15,971 nt of DNA from Anaerovibrio sp. (lineage in GTDB: Bacteria; Bacillota; Negativicutes; Selenomonadales; Selenomonadaceae): the NCBI GenBank assembly GCA_016302095.1, contig JAEDOE010000005.1, positions 1-15,971 on the forward strand, given 5' to 3'. Made by a program: the position numbers and the translations under genes. Positions 6,427-13,420 of this stretch are shown here, one piece after another; within the stretch, counting starts at the first letter, position 1, and each line of letters begins with the position of its first letter. The notes under the pieces were generated by a model. That model did not search any database, was not told where the DNA came from, and saw only the letters and a program-made list of their open reading frames with translations.

Positions 6427-7013
6427 AAGTAAAATGGGGTATCGGGATTCCTGATACGGAGTTTATCCGGGGGAAGGTTCCCATGACAAAGCAGGAAATC
6501 AGGATTCTGACTATTGCCAAGGCAGGGATTAAGCAAGGTGACATTGTGCTGGATGTGGGGGCAGGAACCGGCTCACTTAGCTGCGAGGCGGCCATGCAGG
6601 CTGGGAATGATGGCATGGTTTATGCCATTGAGAGAAATCCTGAGGGCATCGGGCTGATAGCAGCCAATGCTGAAAAATTCGGGCTGGATAATGTACATAT
6701 TATTCACGCTGAGGCTCCTGAGGGCATGGATGACTTGCCGTATCTGGATGCCGTGCTGATTGGCGGCAGCGGCAAGAGGCTGGAGCCCATTCTTGACAGG
6801 GCAGGTGAGCTTTTGAAGACAGGGGGCAGGATTATCCTGAACTGCATTACGGTGCAGACCTTGATGCAGTGCCTGAATTATATGCGTGCCAGTGAATTGT
6901 ATGAATATGAAACAGTGCAGGTGCAGGTGAACCGCTGGGAGCAGGTGGGAAGCTATGATATGGCCAAGGCTGCCAACCCCATCTTCATCGTGGCCTGTGA
7001 AAAGATAAAATAG
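6423..7013 (+). CDS. cbiT: Cobalt-precorrin C15-methyltransferase (decarboxylating) CbiT
   Basis: CbiT methylates C15 and removes the acetate carboxyl at C12 of the corrin precursor. It is a class I (Rossmann-like) SAM methyltransferase, unlike the other corrin methylases. The 196-residue protein begins MKVKWGIGIPDTEFIRGKVPMTKQE, the usual CbiT N-terminus. It has SAM motif I DVGAGTGSLS (44-53), an acidic AIERNPEG motif II region (about 68-75) and the GGSGKRLEPIL segment (114-124). The ATG overlaps the cbiE stop as ATGA, and GGTGG (6411-6415) is 7 nt upstream. A TTG further upstream at 6402 would only add a non-conserved extension and was not used. A 97-bp gap with two hairpins separates it from cbiF. 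Confidence 0.95.
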   Translation: MKVKWGIGIPDTEFIRGKVPMTKQEIRILTIAKAGIKQGDIVLDVGAGTGSLSCEAAMQAGNDGMVYAIERNPEGIGLIAANAEKFGLDNVHIIHAEAPEGMDDLPYLDAVLIGGSGKRLEPILDRAGELLKTGGRIILNCITVQTLMQCLNYMRASELYEYETVQVQVNRWEQVGSYDMAKAANPIFIVACEKIK

Positions 7014-7085
7014 CACCCCTCGTCAGGGGCGGATGCTTTTATGGTTATAGAGAAATGTATGGGCAGTGACTGTTTTTGTCAGCTG
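7012..7085 (+). promoter_or_regulatory. Two hairpins in the cbiT-cbiF gap
   Basis: Directly after the cbiT stop, CCCCT (7016-7020) pairs with AGGGG (7025-7029) around a CGTC loop. An outer AGCA/TGCT pair (7012-7015 with 7034-7037) is offset by an asymmetric bulge, and TTT follows. A second hairpin pairs CAGTGAC (7064-7070) with GTCAGCTG (7078-7085), leaving one bulged G. The first resembles a weak terminator or 3'-end stabiliser. The second lies just before the strong cbiF ribosome-binding site AGGAGG (7096-7101). Their function is inferred only from position. Confidence 0.45.
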
Positions 7086-7110
7086 ATTGATTTTTAGGAG
7101 GCAATAAGAA

Positions 7111-7869
7111 ATGAAGGTATTTATTGTTGGTGCCGGGCCGGGAGATCCGGAATTGATTACTGTCAAGGGGCAGAAGCTGCTTTCAGAGGCGGATATTATT
7201 ATTTATGCAGGGTCCCTTGTCAATCCTGCTTTGCTGGATTATGCCAAAGAGGGGTGCGAAATCCATAATTCTGCTTCCATGACCTTGCCTCAGGTGATTG
7301 AGGTTATCAAAAATGGCGTGGCGCAGGACAAAATGGTGGTCAGGCTCCACACCGGGGATCCTAGCATTTATGGTGCCATTCAGGAGCAGATGGATGCTCT
7401 GGACAAGCTGGGAATTGAGTACAAGGTGGTGCCGGGGGTAAGCTCCTTTTTGGCTACGGCGGCAGCCCTAAAACAGGAATATACATTGCCGGGGATTTCC
7501 CAGACGGTTATCATTACCAGAAACGAGGGCAGGACTCCTGTGCCTGACAGGGAAAAGCTGCGGTCACTGGCGGATCATCAGGCTACCATGTGCATTTTCC
7601 TGAGTATTACCATGCTGGATAAGGTGGTAGAGGAATTGATTGCCGGTGGCTATGAGCCGGATACGCCGATTGCCATTGTGCAGCGGGCTTCCTGGCCGGA
7701 GGAGAAGATTGTCCGGGCCACCCTTGAGACTATCTGTGAGGAAATTGCCGATAAGGGCATTGACCGGACGGCCATGATTGTGGTGAGCAGATGCCTGGCT
7801 GCGGATTATGAGCTTTCCAGGCTTTATGCCCCTGAGTTCAGCCACATGTTCAGGGAAGCTAGCAAATAA
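7111..7869 (+). CDS. cbiF: Cobalt-precorrin-4 C11-methyltransferase CbiF (CobM family)
   Basis: CbiF methylates C11 of cobalt-precorrin-4, the step after ring contraction by CbiH. The 252-residue protein has the canonical tetrapyrrole-methylase layout: VGAGPGDPELITVKG (6-20), HTGDPSIYGA (80-89) and VPGVSSF (107-113). The TRNEGRTPVP segment (136-145) and FLSITMLDKVVEEL also match CbiF/CobM. Length is normal for the family. The ATG has the best ribosome-binding site in the operon (AGGAGG, 9 nt spacing), consistent with independent re-initiation after the 97-bp gap. The stop is 2 bp before the cbiG ATG. Confidence 0.96.
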   Translation: MKVFIVGAGPGDPELITVKGQKLLSEADIIIYAGSLVNPALLDYAKEGCEIHNSASMTLPQVIEVIKNGVAQDKMVVRLHTGDPSIYGAIQEQMDALDKLGIEYKVVPGVSSFLATAAALKQEYTLPGISQTVIITRNEGRTPVPDREKLRSLADHQATMCIFLSITMLDKVVEELIAGGYEPDTPIAIVQRASWPEEKIVRATLETICEEIADKGIDRTAMIVVSRCLAADYELSRLYAPEFSHMFREASK

Positions 7870-7871
7870 TT

Positions 7872-9050
7872 ATGAGATATGCAGTTTTTGCTTCGACTGG
7901 AAATGGACAGGCTCTGGCAGAGCGAATTGCCGCGGCATGCCAGGGAGTCCGGGTGACTGTATACCTTCAGGAAAAGCTTTTGCCGGAGCAGGGGGCTGCA
8001 CAGGGGCAGACGGAACCGGAGCAGGGCAATGGGGCATTGGCATTATCCTCAGAGGTGCGGTATTATAAGAGGCTTTCTGAGGAAATGGCAGCTGCCTTTT
8101 CACGCTATGATGCCCTGATTTTTATCATGGCGGCAGGGATTGCGGTGCGTTCTGTTGCCCCCTATGTTGCCAGCAAGCTGTCGGACCCGGCAGTGCTGGT
8201 GCTGGATGACAGGGGGCAGAATATCATCAGCCTGCTGTCAGGGCATATGGGCGGTGCCAATGAGCTGACGCGTTTCTTGGCAGAAAAGCTCTGCAGCAAT
8301 CCCGTGATTACTACGGCAACGGATGTCAATCAGATGCTGGCGCCGGATGTGCTGGCAGGGCGGCTGGACATGGTGCCATATCCCAAGGAAAATCTGGTGG
8401 TTTTCAACGGGGCACTGCTCCGGGGCAGGAAGCTGATTTATTGGCTGGACAGCAGCTTGAAATGCCGGGCTGAGTATGAAAGGCGGCTGCGTATCAATCA
8501 TGTGCCTTATGAGGTGATTGATGGCAGTGAGCTGGCTGTCAGGCTGGAAAGCAGCAGGAGCATTAAGATGGCAGATGGCAAGCCTGAGGCGGCAGGACAG
8601 GATGAACTATATGTTGTTCTCAGTGGCAGGCAGTATAAGGCGGATAGCCGGGTATTGTATCTTGCACCCAGGCGGCTGATAGCAGGTATCGGCTGCCGCA
8701 GGGGGACATCTGCGGCACTGATACTGGCAGCGCTGCAGGGGGCATGCGGCTGCCTCGGCTGGCAGATAGACAGGCTTGACAGGCTGGCCAGCACGGTGGT
8801 AAAGGCAGATGAGCAGGGGCTTTTGGCTGCGGCAGAAGGCTTGCAGCTGCCTATTGATTTTTTTGAAAATCAATCTTTGGAGGAAGCTATTGAGCGTTAC
8901 GGGCTAAGTGAGTCGGAGTTTGTGAAGAAGAATATCGGCGTGGGGAATGTCTGCGAGGCAGCGGCGTTATGCTGTACGGAACGGGGACGGATTGCCCTGC
9001 CGAAAAATAAATACGAGAAAGTGACGGTAGCATTGATATGGGAAAGATAG
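7872..9050 (+). CDS. cbiG: Cobalt-precorrin-5A hydrolase CbiG
   Basis: CbiG opens the delta-lactone of cobalt-precorrin-5A and expels the C20 carbon together with its methyl group as acetaldehyde. It is the anaerobic pathway's solution to ring contraction, and its presence marks the oxygen-independent route. The 392-residue protein has the CbiG N-terminal domain with IMAAGIAVRSVAPY (about 90-103) and the conserved SGHMGGANELTRFLAEKL block around residue 125. A variable linker (about 180-262) follows, then the C-terminal domain beginning LIAGIGCRRGTS (about 268) and including the VGNVCEAAAL stretch. It follows cbiF by 2 bp without a clear ribosome-binding site, so translation is probably coupled, and it overlaps cbiH by 13 bp. 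Confidence 0.95.
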   Translation: MRYAVFASTGNGQALAERIAAACQGVRVTVYLQEKLLPEQGAAQGQTEPEQGNGALALSSEVRYYKRLSEEMAAAFSRYDALIFIMAAGIAVRSVAPYVASKLSDPAVLVLDDRGQNIISLLSGHMGGANELTRFLAEKLCSNPVITTATDVNQMLAPDVLAGRLDMVPYPKENLVVFNGALLRGRKLIYWLDSSLKCRAEYERRLRINHVPYEVIDGSELAVRLESSRSIKMADGKPEAAGQDELYVVLSGRQYKADSRVLYLAPRRLIAGIGCRRGTSAALILAALQGACGCLGWQIDRLDRLASTVVKADEQGLLAAAEGLQLPIDFFENQSLEEAIERYGLSESEFVKKNIGVGNVCEAAALCCTERGRIALPKNKYEKVTVALIWER

Positions 9051-9787
9051 TTGTAGTGGGCATAGGCCCCGGCAGTTTTGAGGATATGACTCCAAGGGCA
9101 AGGCATGCCATCGAGTCGGCACAGGTAGTAGCCGGGTATAAGACATATATCGGACTGATAGAGCCTCTTCTGGAGGGGAAGGAAGTCATCGGCACAGGCA
9201 TGACCCAGGAGGTGGACCGCTGCCGGGCGGCAGTGGAGGCAGCCTCTGCCGGCAAGGATACGGTAGTTGTGTCCAGCGGGGACTCCGGGGTGTACGGCAT
9301 GGCAGGGCTGGTATTGGAGCTGGTGCTGCAGCTGCCAAAGGAGCAGCGGCCTGAGTGGGGCGGCGTGGTGGCAGGTGTTTCTGCTGTCAATGCGGCGGCA
9401 TCTATTCTGGGGGCGCCTTTGATGCACGATTTTGCTGTCATCAGCCTCAGTGACTGGATGACGCCTTGGGAGCTTATCAAGAAGCGGGCTTCATTGGCAG
9501 GGGAAGGTGATTTTGTGATTGCCCTGTACAACCCAAAGAGCAGGCATCGCCCTGATTATATTTTCGAGATTCAGAAAATCCTGCTGCAGCACCGCAGCCC
9601 GGAAACACCTGTGGGTATTGTAACCAGTGCCAGCCGGGCGCAGGAGCAGGCTGTTTTGTCAGACCTGGGGCATTTTACAGAGGAAGAAATCGGCATGTTC
9701 TCCATGGTGATCATCGGCAACAGCAATACCTATGTACAGGATGGCTATATGATTACGCCTAGGGGATACAAGATTGCCGGGAAGTGA
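9038..9787 (+). CDS. cbiH: Cobalt-factor III / precorrin-3B C17-methyltransferase CbiH
   Basis: CbiH methylates C17 and drives ring contraction of the cobalt-precorrin-3 intermediate. The 249-residue protein shows VVGIGPGSFEDMTPRA (6-21), VAGYKTYIGLI (31-41), the SAM loop SSGDSGVYGMAG (79-90), VAGVSAVNAAAS (111-122), LSDWMTPWE (137-145) and ALYNPKSRHR (162-171). All are characteristic of CbiH/CobJ. There is no fused C-terminal domain such as occurs in some longer CbiH proteins. The start codon lies within the last codons of cbiG, with no strong ribosome-binding site, and cbiJ starts 7 bp after the stop. Confidence 0.96.
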   Translation: MGKIVVVGIGPGSFEDMTPRARHAIESAQVVAGYKTYIGLIEPLLEGKEVIGTGMTQEVDRCRAAVEAASAGKDTVVVSSGDSGVYGMAGLVLELVLQLPKEQRPEWGGVVAGVSAVNAAASILGAPLMHDFAVISLSDWMTPWELIKKRASLAGEGDFVIALYNPKSRHRPDYIFEIQKILLQHRSPETPVGIVTSASRAQEQAVLSDLGHFTEEEIGMFSMVIIGNSNTYVQDGYMITPRGYKIAGK

Positions 9788-9794
9788 GGCTTTG

Positions 9795-10562
9795 ATGGCA
9801 GGGAGAGTTTTTGTGGCGGCAGGCACCAAAGACGGCAGGGAGTTGGCAGGCTATATATTGCAGCAGGGCTATCAGGTGACGGCATCGGTGGTGAGCAGCT
9901 ACGGGGAAAGCCTGCTGAATAGCTATCAGGGCATTCAGGTCAGCTGCGAGCCTTTGGATGAGGAGGGCTTTATAGCGTATTTCCACCAGCACGGCATCGA
10001 TGTTTTTGTGGATGCTTCCCATCCCTATGCCGCCAACGTTTCGGAAAATGCCATGAAGGCATGCCGCAGGGCTGGCGTGGCATATATCCGCTTTGAGAGG
10101 CAGCAGACCCCTATTGATTATGACAGGGCATATTATGTGCCGGATTATCAGGCAGCAGCGGAAAAGGCAGCGGAACTGGGCGAAAGGATTTTCCTCACCA
10201 CAGGCAGCCGCAATCTGGAAGTATTTGCCAAGGCTGAGGTGTTGCAGGGCAAGGAGCTGGTCTGCCGCATCCTGCCGGAACCTGAAGTGGTGCAGCTGGC
10301 AAGGGAGCTGGGCTTTACGCCTGCCAATATTGTGGCTGTGCAGGGGCCTTTTTCCCTGGAACTGAACAAGGAACTGTATAAGAAATATGGTGCCCAGGTG
10401 GTTGTTACCAAGAACAGCGGAACTGCCGGCGGAGCTGATACGAAGTTTGCAGCTGCTATGGAACTGGGGCTGCCGCTGGTGATTATTGACAGGCCGGCTG
10501 TGCAGTATGACAATATTGCCTATACTTTTGAAGATGTATTGGATTTTATCGCGGTGCAGTGA
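9795..10562 (+). CDS. cbiJ: Cobalt-precorrin-6A reductase CbiJ (CobK family)
   Basis: CbiJ reduces the macrocycle of cobalt-precorrin-6A with a nicotinamide cofactor, between the CbiD and CbiE/CbiT steps. The chosen ATG gives 255 residues. GTGAGG (9784-9789) lies 5 nt upstream, and an earlier in-frame TTG (9774) inside cbiH was rejected. Motifs are the N-terminal VFVAAGTKDGRELA dinucleotide-binding turn (5-18), DASHPYA (73-79), TTGSRNLEVF (135-144), the VQGPFS segment (about 182-187) and VTKNSGTAGG (204-213), all typical of CobK/CbiJ. Length is normal. A 42-bp spacer precedes cbiC. Confidence 0.94.
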   Translation: MAGRVFVAAGTKDGRELAGYILQQGYQVTASVVSSYGESLLNSYQGIQVSCEPLDEEGFIAYFHQHGIDVFVDASHPYAANVSENAMKACRRAGVAYIRFERQQTPIDYDRAYYVPDYQAAAEKAAELGERIFLTTGSRNLEVFAKAEVLQGKELVCRILPEPEVVQLARELGFTPANIVAVQGPFSLELNKELYKKYGAQVVVTKNSGTAGGADTKFAAAMELGLPLVIIDRPAVQYDNIAYTFEDVLDFIAVQ

Positions 10563-10604
10563 GAGAGGGCGGCAGCTGCCTGCTTACTGAATGGAGGTTA
10601 TGAT

Positions 10605-11237
10605 ATGGATTTTATCAAAAAGCCTATGGATATAGAAAATCGCAGCATGGAGATTATTGCGCCTTATCTGGAAAAGCTGAATTTGAATGAGGAAGAAATC
10701 AAGGTTTATTCCCGTATTATCCATGCGGCTGGCGATGTGGAGTATGCGCCGATTATCAGGCTGCATCCTGAGGCAATCAGGAAAGCCAAGGAAGCCCTGC
10801 AGTCCGGCTGCAATATCTATACAGATGTGGAGATGGTGCGTACCGGCATCAACAAGCGGAAGCTGGCTTCCTTCGGGGGAGAGGTTTTTTGCCGGGTGGC
10901 GGAGCCGGAGATTGCAGAGGCAGCCAAGGAGCAGGGCATAACCCGTTCCATGGCGGCTATGCGCAGCTTTGGCAAGGAGATGAATGGCGCTATTATTGCT
11001 ATCGGCAATGCGCCGACGGCTCTTTTTGAGGTGCTGCGCATGGTGGAGGAGGAAGGCTTGCGCCCTGCAGCTATCGTGGGTATTCCGGTGGGCTTTGTGG
11101 GGGCAGCTGATTCCAAGGCAGCCTTGGCAGCAAATACCCTTGTGCCTTATGTGACTGTAGAGGGAACCAAGGGCGGCAGCCCGATAGCGGCGGCTGTGAT
11201 TAACGCGATTATGTATATTATTGACAACAGCAGATAA
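10605..11237 (+). CDS. cbiC: Cobalt-precorrin-8 methylmutase CbiC
   Basis: CbiC shifts the C11 methyl group to C12, producing cobyrinate, the last step of corrin ring synthesis. The 210-residue protein has the conserved IIHAAGDVEYAP block (38-49), whose histidine (H40) corresponds to the proton-transferring residue in CobH. EMVRTGINKRKL (76-87), AIGNAPTALFEVL (132-144), the VGIPVGFVGAADSKAAL block (158-174) and GTKGGSPIAAAVINA near the end follow. GGAGG (10593-10597) lies 7 nt before the ATG. A 90-bp spacer with a hairpin separates it from cbiA. Confidence 0.97.
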   Translation: MDFIKKPMDIENRSMEIIAPYLEKLNLNEEEIKVYSRIIHAAGDVEYAPIIRLHPEAIRKAKEALQSGCNIYTDVEMVRTGINKRKLASFGGEVFCRVAEPEIAEAAKEQGITRSMAAMRSFGKEMNGAIIAIGNAPTALFEVLRMVEEEGLRPAAIVGIPVGFVGAADSKAALAANTLVPYVTVEGTKGGSPIAAAVINAIMYIIDNSR

Positions 11238-11259
11238 GTATTTTAGCCAGCATTATTTG

Positions 11260-11284
11260 CAGCAGCAGATAATGGCTGTTGCTG
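11260..11284 (+). repeat. Hairpin in the cbiC-cbiA gap
   Basis: CAGCAGCAG (11260-11268) pairs with CTGTTGCTG (11276-11284), a 9-bp stem with one G-U pair and a 7-nt loop. No proper T-run follows, so it is not a convincing terminator. It may slow transcription, protect an mRNA end or be incidental. The left arm repeats the CAGCAG sequence also used in the terminator upstream of smc. Confidence 0.5.
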
Positions 11285-11327
11285 TCTGTTGATTGTCTTT
11301 GGCAGATTAGACAGGGAAGGGCTCTTT

Positions 11328-12764
11328 ATGACCTATAAAATTCCACGCATTGTAATCGGTGCTGTCAGCAGCGGCTGCGGCAAGACTACAGTAGTAACAG
11401 GGCTGCTGTCAGCACTCAGGCAGCAGGATATCAGCGTGCAGTCCTACAAGATTGGCCCTGATTATATTGATCCGGGCTATCACAGGCTGGCCAGCGGCAA
11501 GCCTGCCCACAACATGGATACCTGGCTCATGTCCAGGGAAACCATGGTAAATACTTTTATTGATACGGCATCTCAGCAGGATATTGCCGTGATCGAGGGT
11601 GTAATGGGGCTTTATGACGGAGGCAGCAAGGGCATCAGCTCCACAGCTGAGATTGCCCGGCTTTTGGATGCCCCGGTGGTACTGGTGATAGACTGCAAGT
11701 CCATGGGGGCTTCGGCAGCGGCTATTGCCCTGGGGTTTCAGCAGTATGACAAGGCTGTGCGGCTGGCAGGAGTGATTTTGAACCGATTAGGCTCCGATAA
11801 CCATCAGAGGATGATTGAGGAAGCCATGGCAAGGCTGCATATTCCCGTGCTGGGGGCAGTGCGGCGCAATGAGCTTCTGGTGATGCCGGAGCGGCATCTG
11901 GGGCTTTTGCCGGTGGAGGAAAATCAGGAGCGCAAGGTTGTGGATGCCATGGGGGAAGCCATGGCACGGCAGCTGGACCTGGGGGCGATTATGCAGATTG
12001 CCCACAAGGCGCCGCCTTTGGACAGGGTACATAATCCTGCTGATGAATATCTGGCACAGGTGATAGATGGCAGAAGGCGCAGCTTTCCTGATGATTTTGG
12101 CAAAATCAGGATTGCCCTGGCACGGGATGAGGCATTTTCCTTTTATTATCCTGAGAGCCTGGCGGTACTGGAGAGGCTGGGCGCAAAAATCGTGGAATTC
12201 AGCCCCCTGAAAGACAAGGAATTGCCGGAGGCAGACGGCATGCTTTTGGGAGGCGGCTTTCCTGAGATGTTTGCCGAGGAGCTGGGGAGCAACTCGGAAA
12301 TGCTGGCTTCGGTGGGCAGGGCGGCTGCTGATGGCATGCCCATTTATGCAGAGTGCGGCGGCTATATGTACCTGAACAGGTCACTGACGGACTTTGAGGG
12401 AAGGGAGTATTCTATGTGCGGCGTACTGCCGGGCAGGGTACAGATGAATAAGCGGCTGCAGATGGTTGGCTATGTGGAGGCGGAGCTGCAGAGGGATTGC
12501 TGCCTTGGCTCTGCCGGCATGAAGCTGAAGGGCCATGAATTTCATTTTTCCTCGGAGCTTGCCGGTGAAGCAGATGTTACCGGGGAGCGGGCCTTTCAGT
12601 TTACCCGCATGAGGAACGGGGCTGTCTATCCGGGAGGCTTCGTCAGCAGCAGAGGAAATGCAGTGGGCTCTTATCTCCATCTGCATTTTGCCGGCTGTCC
12701 GGAGGCGGCAGTGGCTTTTGTGGGAAATTGCTGGAATTATAGAATAAGGTGCCAGGGCAGATGA
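11328..12764 (+). CDS. cbiA: Cobyrinate a,c-diamide synthase CbiA
   Basis: CbiA uses glutamine and ATP to amidate the a and c acetate side chains of cobyrinate. The 478-residue protein has an N-terminal dethiobiotin-synthetase-like ATPase domain with P-loop GAVSSGCGKTT (11-21) and the substrate motif IGPDYIDPGYH (42-52). A C-terminal class I glutamine amidotransferase domain follows, with nucleophile Cys343 in ECGGYMYL and a histidine in SYLHLHF (H451 or H453) of the triad. ATG 11328 was chosen over an upstream TTG (11289), because AAGG (11317-11320) lies 7 nt before it and MTYKIPRIVIGA is the family-like start. Its last codons run into one copy of a 41-bp tandem duplication (12740-12820). 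Confidence 0.96.
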   Translation: MTYKIPRIVIGAVSSGCGKTTVVTGLLSALRQQDISVQSYKIGPDYIDPGYHRLASGKPAHNMDTWLMSRETMVNTFIDTASQQDIAVIEGVMGLYDGGSKGISSTAEIARLLDAPVVLVIDCKSMGASAAAIALGFQQYDKAVRLAGVILNRLGSDNHQRMIEEAMARLHIPVLGAVRRNELLVMPERHLGLLPVEENQERKVVDAMGEAMARQLDLGAIMQIAHKAPPLDRVHNPADEYLAQVIDGRRRSFPDDFGKIRIALARDEAFSFYYPESLAVLERLGAKIVEFSPLKDKELPEADGMLLGGGFPEMFAEELGSNSEMLASVGRAAADGMPIYAECGGYMYLNRSLTDFEGREYSMCGVLPGRVQMNKRLQMVGYVEAELQRDCCLGSAGMKLKGHEFHFSSELAGEADVTGERAFQFTRMRNGAVYPGGFVSSRGNAVGSYLHLHFAGCPEAAVAFVGNCWNYRIRCQGR

Positions 12765-12820
12765 TGATGGCTTCTGGCGATAGAATAAAATGCCAGGCAA
12801 GAGATGATGGCTTTGTGTGG
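12740..12820 (+). repeat. Imperfect 41-bp tandem duplication across the cbiA 3' end
   Basis: Copy 1 (12740-12780) and copy 2 (12781-12820) both begin TAGAATAA, continue with TGCCAGG and then GATGATGGCTT. They agree at roughly four of five positions over the first 34 bases, with a 1-nt length difference. Copy 1 encodes the last residues and stop of CbiA. Copy 2 fills most of the cbiA-cobU spacer and ends just before the cobU ribosome-binding site. Confidence 0.8.
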
Positions 12821-12839
12821 CAGGAATGAGGGGGCAGCG

Positions 12840-13397
12840 ATGGGAAAAATTGTGCTGGTAACAGGTGGTGCCAGGAGCGGCAAAAGCTCTTTTGCGGAGA
12901 AATACGCGGCAAAATACGGCAAGCGGATTGCTTATATTGCCACGTCGCAGGTTTTTGACAAGGAGATGGAGTTCCGTGTCAGCCTGCACCGCCAGCGGCG
13001 TCCTACTGACTGGGATACCTATGAGGCTCCCTTTGCTGCCCATGAGGCGGTCAGGGAGGCTGCTGCCGGGCATGATATGATACTTTTTGACTGCCTGACT
13101 GTGTATATCAGCAACCTGCTGTGCAGCCTGGAGGATATAGAGGATTCCGGCAGGAATTATGAATTGGTAAAGGCTGCCTGTGAAGATATTGTTAAGGCTG
13201 TTCGGGCAGGCGAGGCAATCCTTGTGGCGGTAACCAATGAGGTGGGGGACGGCATTGTGCCTATGAATCATCTGGCCAGGGAATTCCGCGACCTTTCCGG
13301 GCTGGCTAACCAGCTTCTGGCAAGGCAGGCGGAGGAAGTCTACCTTGTTACTGCCGGTATACCGATAGATATCAAGCAGCTGGAATATAAATTGTAA
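12840..13397 (+). CDS. cobU: Adenosylcobinamide kinase / adenosylcobinamide-phosphate guanylyltransferase CobU
   Basis: CobU phosphorylates adenosylcobinamide and transfers GMP to it, forming adenosylcobinamide-GDP for CobS. The 185-residue protein has P-loop GGARSGKSS (9-17), and the histidine of LHRQRRPTDW (H50) is in the position of the guanylylated residue. FDCLTVYISNLL (83-94) and VTNEVGDGIVP (131-141) complete the family pattern. ATG 12840 is preferred because GAGGGGG (12828-12834) precedes it by 5 nt and MGKIVLVTGG is the usual start. In-frame ATGs at 12804 and 12807 lie in the duplicated spacer and would add a non-conserved leader. cbiP starts 23 bp downstream. Confidence 0.96.
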   Translation: MGKIVLVTGGARSGKSSFAEKYAAKYGKRIAYIATSQVFDKEMEFRVSLHRQRRPTDWDTYEAPFAAHEAVREAAAGHDMILFDCLTVYISNLLCSLEDIEDSGRNYELVKAACEDIVKAVRAGEAILVAVTNEVGDGIVPMNHLAREFRDLSGLANQLLARQAEEVYLVTAGIPIDIKQLEYKL

Positions 13398-13420
13398 GGT
13401 TAAAGTAATGGAGGCCGTTT

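Noticed and set aside
10571..10580. 10-bp palindrome GGCAGCTGCC between cbiJ and cbiC as an operator
   Set aside because: A single short GC-rich palindrome made of the locally abundant GGCAG motif is expected by chance. No flanking repeats support it.
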